DNA from: Isoetes taiwanensis
Taxonomy: Eukaryota; Streptophyta; Lycopodiopsida; Isoetales; Isoetaceae
DNA: 64,000 nucleotides
Reading direction: 5' to 3'
NCBI GenBank assembly: GCA_021234155.1
Contig: JAJEKV010000315.1
Location: 124,001 to 188,000, forward strand
The notes beneath the pieces were generated by a model. It was given only the letters and a program-made list of their open reading frames with translations, did no database searches and had not been told where the DNA came from. Shown in pieces: positions 13,095-25,400 of this stretch. Position numbers and translations under genes: made by a program. Position 1 is the first letter of the stretch. Each line of letters begins with the position of its first letter.

Positions 13095-13882
13095 TACCCA
13101 TATTACTCCCATTTACCTTTAAAGGTATCACAGATTATCCCTAGGAATTTACACATGTTTATCAATACCTATATGTTCAAGGGTTGGGACCCTTTTCTTT
13201 TTCACTATTCCTCGGCTCGACCTCGGCCTTTGACCTTGCCTCGGTTTGAACAATAGAACACCTGTCCATGTTAGTCCCATCTATGGGGACCTTCTAAAGT
13301 ATCACCCGTGAGATTATATCTGTATCTCCTTTTTTTATCCTCTTTCTTTTTCCCTTCTATCTATTTTTGTCGAATTTGAGGAGTTTACCCATAACTGCCA
13401 AATACCTATATGTTCAAGGGACTTGCCTTCGAGGAGCTTACTCACACCTATTCTTGCCAAGTTCAAGGGACAAACCCATGTTACTTACTACCCATATTAC
13501 TCCCATCTACCTTTAAAGGTATCACAGATTATCCCTAGCAATTTACACATGTTTATCAATACCTATATGTTCAAGGGTTGGGACCCTTTTCTTTTTCACT
13601 ATTCCTCGGCTCAACCTCGGCCTTCGGCCTTGCCTCGGTTTGAACAATAGAACACCTGTCCATGTTAGTCCCATCTATGGGGACCTTCTAAAGTATCACC
13701 CGTGAGATTATACCTGTATCTCCTTTTTTTATCCTCTTTCTTTTTCCCTTCTATCTAGTTTTGTCGAATTTGAGGAGTTTACCCATAATTGCCAAATACC
13801 TATATGTTCAAGGGACTTTCCTTCGAGGAGCGAGCTCACACCTATTCTTGCCAAGCTCAAGGGACAAACCCACGTTACTTAA
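13095..13882. repeat. Recent tandem duplication, 394 bp unit, two copies
   Basis: Copy 1 runs 13095-13488 and copy 2 runs 13489-about 13882. The copies differ at only a handful of positions, so the duplication is much younger than the surrounding repeats. The unit carries GGTTGGGACCCTTTTC, CTCGGC words and TATATGTTCAAGGG. Confidence 0.92.
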
Positions 13883-14400
13883 CAAACATCCATTGGTCAA
13901 CTCATGAAGAACCCATACACACACACCCTTACACTCAAAACACTCCATATTCCTAGTCACACATACCATTAATTGCAAACTCCACCTATGCTACTTAGCA
14001 TCCATTGCTCAACTCATGAGGAGCTTACTCATGCCTATCATCAATTCCATGCTTCTCACAAAGTATCGCCTATGAGGAGTTTACTTACACCGGCTAACAA
14101 TACCAAAGTACCAACTGACACCAACTCCCATGCATGCCCATACACGAACACACACGACACTCTACTACCAAATCTAAAGTATCACCGATGAAGATCTTAC
14201 TGTCATCCATGAAGAGCTCACTCACACTTACTACTGTGCATACCCATACACCTAGCATTAATCTCAAAGCATCACCCATGAGGATCTTATTCATACCTAT
14301 TACCAATTCCAAGGCATCACTTCATGAGGATCTTAGTCACACCTACTACCAAATCCAAAGAATCACTCAAAAGGATCTTGGTCACATACACCCATGAGGA
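13883..14400. repeat. Family A repeat, fourth block
   Basis: Degenerate units with ATGAGGATCTTA in place of ATGAGGAGCTTA. No gene. Confidence 0.75.
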
Positions 14401-15116
14401 TGAAAGTGCCTATTAGCATCTTACCTACATTTACCTACATCATCTTACCTATCCCAAAACATTCTATTTTGGTTGTTTGTAAAATTTAAAAAAAGTTTCT
14501 ATTTTGGGATCTGAGTTGTTTGCTCATGAGCATTTGAGCATATAGAACATTCAAAACATTCTATTTTGGTTGTTTGTAAAATTTAAAAAAAGTTTCTATT
14601 TTTGGATTGAGTTGCTTGCTCATGAGCATTTGAGCATATAGAACATTCTACTTTGGCCCTTTGCATTTTCTGAGATGCTCAACCATGAACACTAGAATAT
14701 CCTAGAACTTTCTGGAACAATCCAAAACATTCTATTTTAGTTTGTTTGAAAAAATTTCAAAAAATTGATCTATGTTTGGACTAAAGTTGCTTGCTCTTGA
14801 GGATCTCGAGCATGTAGAACATTCTACTTTGGCTACTTGCATTTCTTCAAAAGGCTTTCTATTTTTAGACTGAGGTGCTTATCTAGGAGCATCTGGAACA
14901 TTTTCTATTTTGAGTGTTTGCAAAGTTTCAAGAAACTTTCTATTTTTAGGCTAAGATGCTTATCCATGAGCACATGGAACATTCCAGAACATTCTATTTT
15001 GAGAGTTTCCAAAGTTTAAAAAACTTTTTATTTTTAAACTGAGGTGCTTACCCATGAGTATCAGGAAGATTCTAAAACTATCTAAAACATTCTAGAACAT
15101 CCTAGAACAACTATTT
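14400..15116. repeat. Family B repeat, fourth block with a 97 bp tandem duplication
   Basis: AAAACATTCTATTTTGG begins copies at 14456 and 14553, giving a near-identical 97 bp tandem pair. A perfect four-part heat-shock element lies at 14977-14994. Non-coding. Confidence 0.85.
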
Positions 15117-15600
15117 GCGAACTTCTAATTATTTCAACAAACCAATACTTGGTCTAGTAGTAGGTATGGGGGGTTTGGGAGGCACGGACCTTCGAATTCC
15201 CACAAGACATGAAAACTTATAGAACATTCTAGAAACTTCTAGAAAACTCCAGGAGAACCTTCTACGATCCGGGATATTACCACGTAGCCTCGAGGGGTCA
15301 ATCGATGGAGCTTTGAAATTTTCAAAAGGTGTTAGAACTTCTAGAACATTCTAGAAGCTTCTAGAGTTACTATAGATGTTTTAGAACTTTCTAGGAGTTT
15401 TCTAAAGATGAGAGTTGTAGAACCTTCGAGAAGTTTCTAGTAACCACCTTCTACCATCTAACGGCCCACATCGCGCCACGTAGTGCCCCAAGGGCCGCCG
15501 ATGGGGGTAGAGAGAATCGCTCGCTCGCTCGCTCGCTCACTCACTCACTCACTCACTCACATACATGCACTCTTTTCTTATTATAAATAGAAGATTGATA
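15117..15600 (+). repeat. SINE-like segment copy 3 ending in a (CTCG/CTCA)n tract
   Basis: An A-box-like TTGGTCTAGTAG lies at 15149-15160 and a B-box-like CCTTCGAATTCC at 15189-15200. The body (15215-15440) is packed with TTCTAGAA words, and the tail shares AACGGCCCACATCGCGCCAC with copy 2. It ends in a tetranucleotide microsatellite, (CTCG)5 then (CTCA)6, at about 15518-15560. Confidence 0.55.
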
Positions 15601-16629
15601 TACGCTGAGTATTTTGCAACATATGATATGCAATCTGATGATATACTTTCTATTGAAAAAATGCTTAATGGAACTAAAACAGATATTTGAAATCATCTAG
15701 ATTGACAAGCAAACAGTTACCCTTCTAGATTGGAGGTTTTATTCAAGCATGCTCCTCTCATATGTTGCAGAGTGTTAAATATGGTTTAAATACACCCCAA
15801 TTTTATTCAGACGGATAATAGTTCTGTGACTAAAATAAAATATTTGACAGGTAATAATAGGGTCTCATAAGGTCTCTCTACTATTTTAGAAAGTAATTAC
15901 AGGATGTAATTCCGTGGCTCTAGTTTCAAGCTGCATGTTCTAGGTTCTACATAAAAGGATGCTCATGCCCATGCATATATAAAAAACAAAAAGAAACAAT
16001 TTTTTACAAAGCCAAAAAGCTTTGATACATGCAGAACACTTAGCTTTGGTGTTGCATGCGCAGCAAATTCCAAATGGCTCTTCAAACCTAAATTTAATTT
16101 GGAATATTTCCACGGGGTGAATATATCGTGAAAAGAAAGTACCACGAGGGCACGGTGGGGATTCAATTTGTCCACATAACTTGTTTGTTCTTCAAATGTT
16201 TTGTTCATTGACCTTTAACAAGGTTTTATCATATTTTCTCTCTCTACTATTTCTATTGTTTCCTCTGGCTTGTCCTTGGGACTATTTTTTTAAGTTGTTT
16301 TAAAAAGTTATCACATGTAATCAATTCTAGGCCTAAAGGAAAATGACACCTATTTTCTTATAGGGCTGCTGATTGGTCTTTAAATTCCAAAGGCTATTGA
16401 CTTGACAAAGGCCCCAAATCTATCGTCCATCAATAAATATTTAGTATAATATGACATATATATTAGCATTTATACATATGACTTATATATACAAAAAAAT
16501 TAAGCAAGTCGATGATTCTAATAGTGAATAATATTAACCAATGACTATGAAATTCGCATTCAAGAAATTCAAATAGTAGCCGTAGAGTTGCATCTCCAGT
16601 CTCTTGACCTGTCACTTGCACATTCTAAT
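15601..16629. other. No gene recognised
   Basis: AT-rich unique-looking sequence. Small ORFs such as 15963-16208 on the minus strand show no recognisable domain. Confidence 0.5.
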
Positions 16630-18285
16630 GGCATTTCGATGAATTTCGTCATATACCCTTGAGTTTTGACAATTTTTTGCAATGCCCTTGGTCAACATAC
16701 AAAGTATTTTGTATTTTTGAAGTTGTTCAAATGCCCTGAAGATTTATGTTAATTACCCAAATGCCCTTGAGTTTTCTATTAATTTCACAAACGCCCTTGA
16801 AAACCATAACGTGACAGTTTTTCAAATTTCACATTTTTCAAATTTCACATTTTTCAAAAATTACAAATCACCCTTAAGATTTACCAAAATACCTCAAATG
16901 CCCTTCAAAATTTACCAAATACCCTTAAGATTTAACAAAATAATTCAAATGCCCTTTAAGAAGTAAGCAATTGAGACAATTCATTCATTTTGCCTAACCA
17001 CAAAAGAATCGTTACAGAAGGAAGGAAGGAAGTATATTTAACGTCCACGGAGGCCAACACCCCCTTGAGACAGGGTGTTTTTTAGTGGCCCCGGCGGGCC
17101 AGTTGGCCACACATTCACATATTTCATAAAATGGTCGGCCACACCGAAGTAGGATGCATTCTCATCATGACCAAAGGGTAGTGGCCAGTTCAAAACACCA
17201 ACTTATTAAGTTCAGTTTATAAGTGGCCAATTTGATATTTACCAAATCTCTAAACCCCTAGAGCGTGGCCATTCCAAAATATTATGCACGCTAGCAGCTT
17301 GTTGTGGTGGCCATTTAAACTATGGAATAATTTAGTTTTAGGATTATGGCCAGGCTCTATATTGGCCAGGTGTAGGGACATAATTCGCCACTTGTAGGGG
17401 GTTAAAATCTTTTTGAGTTTAGCCCTAAAATTCTAAAGGCATTTCTAATAATATAGTATTTTTTTCTTAGGTTCAAATTTGTTTTGATTTTATTTGCAAT
17501 TCGTGATCTCGAATTTGTTCTTCATCATCCAACCCAAATATCCTCTTTATCGCCCTAACTAAAATCAAGGTTAGTTTCCATTTACCAAGTAAGTAATATA
17601 ATTTTCAATGAGATCCATCCCACTTAAATCCATTTGTGATTCTCGCCTACATTCGTGCATGTTTGATACATATCTTATAGTAATCTTAGTTGGAGAAGCG
17701 TAGTAGCATGTATTTGTTTGTGAACTGCATAGAGCATCATAGAAACTAGAGATTGTCTTACTGATGTGGCTATCATCTTTATGAGTTAGATGTATGGATG
17801 TGGCCAATTCAAATTTTTGAAAAATAAAATAGTTTCTCGATTTCGCCATTTAACTTACAACTTCTTGGTGTAACAATGCGAAAAAGGGCCAGGCCAAACT
17901 ACACTTAGCAAATAATCCAAGGTAAGTAGTGGCCAATACATTACGCCCCATCAAATATATAGGGAGGTTAAAAAATACCCTGCCTTGAGAGCAAATTGGA
18001 GAACAAACTATAGATTGTTGGGAACAAATTTGATTGAGCAGAAGACAATTTGGTGCCTTCCTTTAAGGAACTGTGAATATAAATAGGCGCTTTGCCGAAA
18101 AGCTATAGGTATCTGTTGAAGAAGGGCATTCTATAAAATACGAATAACTGGAGGGCATTTGGTGAAACTTAAGGATCTATAGAGGGATATACGTTGACCA
18201 AGGGCATTGCAAAAAATAATCAAAACTCAGGGGTATATAGTGAAATTTGTCAAAACATAAAGGTATTTTATAGTTTTTTCCATCT
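16630..18285. mobile_element. Foldback-type non-autonomous element with TGGCCA cluster
   Basis: The left end (16635-16695) and right end (18190-18260) are inverted copies, sharing TTTTTTGCAATGCCCTTGG and GAGTTTTGA in opposite orientation. Each arm is built from irregular 28-35 bp subrepeats headed by TGCCCTT. The interior holds many TGGCC words, most as TGGCCA, between 17084 and 17375, with more at 17790-17940. No transposase is present. Long arms made of short subrepeats are typical of foldback or MULE-like non-autonomous elements; subterminal TGGCCA could be transposase sites, which is inference. No clear target duplication was identified. Confidence 0.65.
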
Positions 18286-18685
18286 TTTATTGATGTTGTA
18301 TTGCAAACACTTGCGAGATGGTTTTTGCAAATGTGAGGGACATGTTCATTGCTATGAATTTTTTTTAATCCATTTGCATATCCTTTGACTGATGTGGATA
18401 GAGATAAACAGAGTACAAAATGGTTGGAAAGTTTATTTGTCAAGTTTGCTTCAAGTGCACAATGTTTGGGTGAGAGAGGACTTTGTTGGGACACTTTATA
18501 GAGCTGTGAAGAACAAAGAGATGATTGTGGCTTGGTCTATTTGTCGTGATGAAAATGGAACTTGTGATGGTGGAACAATTTTTCAACCCTCGTGAATTTA
18601 TGGCAATGTTGCATGCTTTTTTCTAGAAGCATAAGAAGTTGTGAGAGAGGCGTTTCTCACCAAAACGCTATCAAAAGTGTTACAA

Positions 18686-18718
18686 GCTCGTATAAGTCGT
18701 ATTTAATTAAAGTGGGAC
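18686..18718 (+). repeat. Left terminal inverted repeat
   Basis: Contains AAGTCGTATTTAATTAAAGT and is complementary to 30376-30408 with three mismatches. Confidence 0.75.
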
Positions 18719-19794
18719 TCATTCCATTCCCACTTTTTTCGAACCCCTGTTAATTTACACAAAAAGGAGCACCCAGGCCGAAAACTATCCTTAATTCAAT
18801 TTTTGAATAAAAACTCGATTCAAGCTTTCTTTTTAGTTTTTCTCACGGGTTAGCGAAGTCGAGAACAAGAACAATGCAACTGAAACAAAGGAAATTCATT
18901 AAAGTTTGAAACCAAAGATCTAGTTGAAAAAGAATTTTTATTAATAAATTGAACAGTACAATGTATTTTTACAGACGGACGCAGAGACCATGGTGGTCTT
19001 GGCCGTCACTCTGATTACATCATCTTGGTAGGTGGTCCACCTTGGGGATTAACTGGCGGCGCTTCTTCACGCCGACCGTAAGCCTTGGGGCAACCTGAAG
19101 GGTGTGGAATGCCTCACGGGAGGTGCCTCCGAGCTACCGGCCGCCTGGGTCCACGGACTTCTCCCTTTCAAGCCTCCCTGACCTTCCATCAATATGCTCC
19201 TTCCCCAACCTCCGTGGATGTTATGCAATGCTTGCAAGATGCTTTGAGCTTCTGGACTTTCTCTTTGTTCTTCGGCCTCGTTCTTTATCCCTGTGGTGGG
19301 GTGTAGCGAGCAACCTGAATTCGCGAGCAACCTTATCCCAAAGGCCGGGCAAGAGTGTAGCGTGGACGGGATCGTGCGAGAACCGTATTTCTTACGCCTT
19401 GAGCGGGATGTCATTGCCGCTGGAGCGGTCTCGGGTGATGCCTGAGCGGGATGCTGATGGCCGTGTCGGATGCGATGCCCGAACCACCAGGGAGCAAGGA
19501 GAGTATGATTAACAATTACGGTTGCCATTAGTCAAAGCGAAGAAAAAGAATGTTGAAATCAAATTACAATGGAGAACATTCATTCCATACAACCGCATCC
19601 AATGACGTGGGAAGTAGTGTCTTTCTCGAACTCATGAAGTTGAGAAAGGCCCATAAAAGTGAAAGTATAACCAGTGCCTTTCACTCGCGAGTCGAAAGGC
19701 CGAAAGGAAACGCAACGTAGAAACATTATCATAATAGATTGTGGCTGCATCCGGTCACAATCAAACATACAAATGGTCTCATCATCGGACAAGC

Positions 19795-19829
19795 ATGCCT
19801 TTTCTCGGCTCGTGAGTCGAGAAAGGCAT
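19795..19829. repeat. Longest TCGACTC-family palindrome (35 bp)
   Basis: ATGCCTTTTCTCGGCTC on the left mirrors GAGTCGAGAAAGGCAT on the right around a GT centre, with few mismatches. The arms extend well beyond the family core. Confidence 0.85.
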
Positions 19830-20175
19830 CGAAAACTCAATATACAAGTATATTCATTACAAAATGTTCAATACATGTGTTCACGTTTGTTTACAATATT
19901 CACACAATTTGACTATCTGAAAGCAGAGGTCACTCTTCTTGTTCACCAAAATATTTGTCGTCCATAGCTTTCATGATCGCCTTTGCTCGGATCGGGTTCC
20001 GTGGAGGCTCGGATAGTTCCTAATCACATCGGGCGACAAGAATGGCAAAGAGGGATTCCGCCAAGACGTAACACGGTCAAGGACAACCACCTATTCGTCT
20101 CATATTCTTCGGTCGATATGGCTTAGCAATGATTGTATTTTCTTGCGTTATGATAGCACTTGTAGGCGGAGTCGT

Positions 20176-20567
20176 CTATGATCGGCGTGTTGTGTTTGCC
20201 ATAGTCCTCGAATTGCTCATAAACCCCTGCCCAGCCTTTTCACCATTATAGGCTTCCCCTTTGTGATGGTTTGGATCGAGGTTAAACACATGCTCGACCC
20301 TTTCGCTTCCCCAAACGAACTTGAACTTCAAAACTGAAATGCCGAGAACACCAAGAACATTGACAATATTTTTCTTTGCCATACAAGACCATATGCCCAC
20401 TTCGAATCCCCGTTCAATGCACCATTCAATAATTTCCTTAGCTCTAGGCCTCGGATACACTATTTTATGCCCGCTCGGCTCTGGGATCTGCGAGGTGTTA
20501 ATCTCGGGACGCCTTTATCGTGGTATACCGCAGCTAATACTCCATTGACGTCAAATATTACAAGCTT
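20176..20567 (-). pseudogene. FCP1/NIF-like (HAD superfamily) phosphatase domain fragment
   Basis: Reading the minus strand from 20567 gives KLVIFDVNGVL, the position of the HAD catalytic motif I. After a one-base frame break near 20465 the sequence continues with YPRPRAKEIIEW and GFEVGIWSCMAKKN, which matches the RP-(x)-F-E-VGIWS-(x)-KKN pattern of FCP1/NLI-interacting-factor domains, then FKFVWGS. In canonical FCP1-type enzymes motif I is DxDx(T/V); here the second Asp is Asn (DVN), as I recall for a plant group with a DLNG motif, so normal phosphatase chemistry is doubtful. The one-base break suggests decay or a sequence error. Confidence 0.6.
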
Positions 20568-20812
20568 GGCGGGACCAGCCGGATCCCAGCTTGGAGTTTG
20601 GCTCACCATATTTCCGGTTCATCGGGATCCAAATGCGGATCATTATCTTTTCGGTCCTTTTCGGCCGTGGAGCAAAGGTCTTGCTCGATTGTCTTTGGGA
20701 GTGCATTCTCCTCCTCGCGACGTGAACCGCCCGGTATCCAATGACAATGATCCCGAGTCGTTGACATGGAACTCCCCCGAAATGATATCCGGCAGAAAAG
20801 GAACGAAGTTTT

Positions 20813-20828
20813 TCGACTCATGAGTCGA
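20813..20828. repeat. Perfect 16 bp palindrome
   Basis: TCGACTCATGAGTCGA, an exact palindrome, within the minus-strand gene region. Confidence 0.9.
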
Positions 20829-21942
20829 GAATGAAAAGAAAAGGTATTGAAAGGAACGAGTTTTCGACTCGAAAGTCGAGAAACACCGATAGAACAAAGT
20901 CTCAAGAATGTCAAGAATGTGGCAAGCATCCTTGTCTAAACCTTCGACATTCACGCCTACGCCGCCTTGGTCTCCCTCGGCCCCTCGCCGTCTTTATCGC
21001 TTCCATTTGTCTTCCTCCCTTGAAATGCTCATGAAGCAGATCCGTGTATGACCGAATGGTTTCAACCATGTCCTTATTTCCAACCACGGATATAGGTTTC
21101 ATTCCAAACAAGATAGCCCCCGAGAGAACGGGCCATTCATGTACCACTCGATACAATTTGATCTTCCTCGACCAAGCCTTTGGTTATGAAGTACTTGATA
21201 ACTCTTGGCCGGATAGGAATTCTATGTATAGGACCCGCCGCACCATCTTTGCCGACCTTGTCCATCGATGGAACATCCTCCATAATCGCCCCCCTTCCGG
21301 GGTTCCATCTCGCTCTTGAGAGATCATGAACCCGCCGAGATAATGATGCTCGCTAGACCACCACTTATCCGTGTCTACACCGATCTTGAAATCAAAACCA
21401 AAACTATGTTGGCAAAGCTTGTGCCTTCGCAAGCCAAGTCTACACTCATGATCAAGTTCGTGATATGGAGTACATGATCTTGTTGGTGAAGTTAATATCG
21501 GTGCCCATTGGGAGACGGCAGCTTGTCCGATTGCCCGGCATGCAAAAAGACAAGGAAACCGAAAGTATCCAGGTCGGTCATGTCCGCATTAACGCCTTGT
21601 ACCTAACGCTTTCTATGTCGCCTTTGTCATAAAAAGGGTGGGGTCTTGATCATATTGATGACAAATAGTGCCACGGGTCCGTGCCGCCTTCACGGACCAC
21701 CAAATCCCTTGTGTCCCAAAGTTACCAGAAATGGGGGGGAGCTATCGTCGGCCTTAAATGGGACCACCCCGAATCCAAGCTTCCTCTTCAGAATTGCCAT
21801 AGCACGTTCAGGGAAAGGAAGGGTTTTGACGTTACGCTTCAGCTTGGTGTTGATGTAGGGTTGACATAGACGGTTCAATTCCTTCATGTCTTCCTCATCA
21901 AGGGCAGCCTTTTCCTTGTAATAATCAAAGTCATGATATTCA

Positions 21943-22476
21943 TTAGATGCAACGTTGCTGTCGCTGTCGCTTTAGGACTGTGGCATAATCCTTTGCGTCC
22001 TGCATTTTAGAACTCCTAGTCTTCCTTAGCAGGATTGTTCCATCCAAGATTCTGCCTTGCAGGTCAAGCGTTTCTTTGTCCGTGAGGCCCTGTATCCTCT
22101 TCATGAACTGCTTGTCAAACAACTTGGGGTCCGGCCTGGATGGAAATTCTCCATTGCTGTCCTTCAGCTTGCCTCTTGTCCATTGAGCCCATATCTCAGT
22201 CCATTTCTCCCAGACCGCCTCAGTGCTAAGAATGAGGTCATATTGGTCTGAGAGAGACTCCCTGCCTTTCCTTGGTGTTCTCTTCTTCTTCTCCTCTTCA
22301 TCCTCTCCCTCATCATCTTCCTGGCCCTCCAGCAGAACATATCTGCATAGTTTCTCAAAGGTCTTCCACTTATCCGAGGGAGCCCTGTTTCCTTTAGGAC
22401 GCTGAGGACAACCCAATGCTTTCCACTGTTGCCTAGCGTGTATGATCTGGTCAGGATAAGGGCTGCATTCAGTCAA
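21943..22476 (-). CDS. Open block of 177 codons, acidic/basic low-complexity, unknown function
   Basis: This is the longest uninterrupted frame in the minus-strand gene region. It starts MTECSPYPDQ, has a Trp/Lys-rich start, then a Glu/Asp-rich run followed by KKKR, and a helical second half (FDKQFMKRIQGLTDKE). No family is recognised. The acidic-then-basic pattern is common in nuclear or DNA-binding proteins. It is probably an exon of the larger gene rather than a complete protein. Confidence 0.4.
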   Translation of the reverse strand: MTECSPYPDQIIHARQQWKALGCPQRPKGNRAPSDKWKTFEKLCRYVLLEGQEDDEGEDEEEKKKRTPRKGRESLSDQYDLILSTEAVWEKWTEIWAQWTRGKLKDSNGEFPSRPDPKLFDKQFMKRIQGLTDKETLDLQGRILDGTILLRKTRSSKMQDAKDYATVLKRQRQQRCI

Positions 22477-25400
22477 TGTACCAATGTCAGAGCATGATAG
22501 TATCTACAAACACCCGAAATAAACAGTAAATAGTAGCCGGGGTTTTTCGACTGCGAAATGAGAAAGTCCCTTGAATGTCTAATTTTTACTTTCTATTGAC
22601 TCGCGAGTCGAAAGCTCGTGATCCTTTGATTTTTCTCATTCCCCGGTTTTCGACTCGGCGAGTGGAGAAACCCCCTGATAATCGGGAAATGTTAGGATGG
22701 TATAGCTTTCTCGGGCGAAGTGAGAAATGGAAAGAATGAAGTTATTTACCTTACGAAGCCGCACTCGCCGCTATTGTGTTCGCGATGGCTACCGCCGCCG
22801 GCCCGTTGTCGGGCGCTCTCATTTGAAAGAACTCGCGACTCTCACCGGCATATCTATCCTTGATCCTTTTGCGGCACCTCCTTCTCCTCGCTCGCAATGG
22901 CGCCGCCTCATCGCGCCGACCGCCCACTACCCGTAACCGGGGCGTCTTTTCCCTTCGCCGGGTCTTCCTCGGACTTCGGTGAACAATCGGATCGTCGATC
23001 TGCTAAAAGGTATGACATCCGCGGGCATTGGATCTGCGGGAACAGATGTCGCACCATCGGTTAGAATCTCCGGCATGTGTCCGGATTAAATTCCAATGGT
23101 TGAACAAGGCGGCATCTCCGTGCAAAACCCTTCAAATTTAATGTCCAAAGAAGCTTTGTGTGATATTCCCAACGGATAATTGAGCCGGCCGCTCCATTTT
23201 TCAGGTGCCCCTCTCGTGGAAATCCTCGATCGATCATCCGGATCGGTATTGGAGAGTCGACCATATCTTCATCTCCTTCGTCTATCCGATTCCTCCCGTG
23301 TGGTGTCATCTTCTCCATCTTTGGTCTTTGGCGGACTTTTTTTACGTATGAACCACAACTTCATTCCCCCACTGCAGAAAGTGTTGTAGAGTCTTGAACA
23401 GTAGAAGTGAAGCTCCCCCATATTGAACAGTTTTTCCCCGACTCGAAATCTCCATTCCAAGCTCCCACGGATGTTAGGGTTCCGGCCTCCTTCATCCCTT
23501 CGGATCCTTCCACCCAAGGTTCTCGACAATTTAAAGCTTTGCCTTGTGCCCATCGCCTTGCTCATGGAAGAGTGAGAATAATTTGAAACCGATAATTTTT
23601 GGTGTGATAGAACTTACTCTTCCGGGTCCTCGACATGTAGTGTTAAATGCTTCGAACCATACCGAGACGGAGAGCACAACACCAATTTTCTTGTACTTGT
23701 CTCCGGAGCTCTTCTTGTCTCTTTGGTGGAGAAACGTATCTTTCTCCTTCCCACTTGTTGATACCTCGACATACCACCAAGAATCGCTGGTGTGTCAAGA
23801 AGCTCTGTCTCGGTCCCTCGATGACGAAGAAGCGGAGTTCGGCCGGTGATCACTAGTGAGTCCGCGGTGAATGCCGCAAGAAGAAAGGATGGATCGGGTT
23901 AAGGTATTCCGGACAAAAGATAAACCTCGAGCTCACCCGGGTGTTTGTCTTCTTCTTCTTGGTGCCGCTAGAACTAGCATCCCCTCCGGCGCCTCGCTTC
24001 TTGGACGGAGTCGCCATGTCAGTATGCCCCCTCATCCTCTTCCCTGATTGGACCCATACGTAGAATTAAGTTTCTCTGCTTGGCGTTGTGAGTTTTGGGA
24101 CTGCATGTAAAAAGATCGGGCGTGTTCTTTAGTTTGAATTTAAGGACATGCAATCATTTATGAAAAAAGCGGGCTAAAGGGTACAGCACGGCTGCCTTTA
24201 GCCCGCCCAAACACTATTTCAAAATTTAATCACATCAAGGGACTTAGTGGCGGGCGTGAAGTTTATCTTGGATGGCGGCATTGGCGACCTTTGAGTTGGG
24301 AGGCCAGCATCGTATCGGCGACTTTCGAATGGCGCCGCGGCCGCCGTAAGCTACTAACAAACGCCTTGCATATGTGTGTTTTTCCTGACCGTAGCGTCCC
24401 TATTGCAAGCGTTGATTTGATCGATGAGCACCTGAGCTAAGGTAGGAAGCGGAGAGGAGCCGCCGCACACGGAACTCTACACAAGCGCCATGGAACGGGG
24501 GGACGCGAATCGCAGTTGACACAAGTATTAGATGCGAATACACCTTTGATGAGACCCGTGAGGAAGAAGCAAAGACTCTAGGTGAGGCTGCGGGATCCGT
24601 GGATAAAGGGCCCCAAGGAATTATCAGCGGAAGAGGTGAGTTTCGTGAGATGCCTATGTTATTTCGCTTGTAGAACATGCCGCCTATGTTTAAATAATGG
24701 AACTTCTGATAAGCTCGACGGATTCATCGCTTTTCCTTGTCCAACATTTTTCAGCTTCAGAGATGATTTACTCTCGGGTTGAGAGATGCTCGGCGAGGAA
24801 ACAATGAATCGGGGTAAAGAACAGATTAGTTTTAGGTGTATTTTTTCTTGGATTTGTTTTCTTGGAATGTTGTACATAGATCAGGGCTAGGTCTAAGGCC
24901 CGTGAGATGCGGTTCAAATGCATCCTCTTGTAGTTAGCCGAGGGGGCCTCCACCCACCGAACCACTCCTCTTAATATTCGAGGAAGATGGTTCAAGGAGA
25001 GGCCTCCCACCAATGTGGTTAGTTGTAGAGGCCTCCACCCACCGAGCCCCTCCCTTCACTGATATTCGGCCGAAGATGGTTCAAGGAGAGTGGCTCGACC
25101 GGGTAGAGGCCACCGCACGACACACAGGAGAATTGGTCGGTTAGAGGATTCTCACCAGCGAGTCAGTCGAGAATCATCGTTGGACAACTTAAATATCTAT
25201 TTCGACTTCAAGTCGAGAATGCCTTAGCCATCGAGAACTCCGGATGGTACACATGGAGTGCCGGTTGGGTAAGGCATTCCCGACTGGGCGAGCCGAGAAT
25301 GGCATACAAAGAAGCTCGTGGGTTTCCCTGTGGTTAGTTGTAGAGGCCTCCACCCAATCGGAGCCTCATCCCCTTCAAGCGATATTCGGCTAAGATGACG

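Larger units (their letters stand above)
20176..24016 (-). pseudogene. Disrupted minus-strand gene with basic N-terminus and FCP1-like C-terminal domain
   Basis: A plausible start at 24014-24016 opens a basic stretch (MATPSKKRGAGG, then KKKK) that could be a nuclear signal. Further left on the minus strand come scattered coding-like blocks: 23269-23565, an acidic/basic block at 21943-22476, 21184-21432 (GFDFKIGVDTDKWW), 20911-21156 and the phosphatase-like block at 20176-20567. The blocks change frame repeatedly and some are separated by possible introns, so I cannot give one reliable coding sequence. Whether all belong to one gene is inference based on shared strand, order and GC-rich composition. 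It may be a host gene captured by the transposon or an element-encoded accessory gene. Confidence 0.4.

Noticed and set aside
6200-15600. Regularly spaced direct repeats resembling a CRISPR array
   Set aside because: Units are degenerate, spacers are also repeats, and the context is a plant genome.
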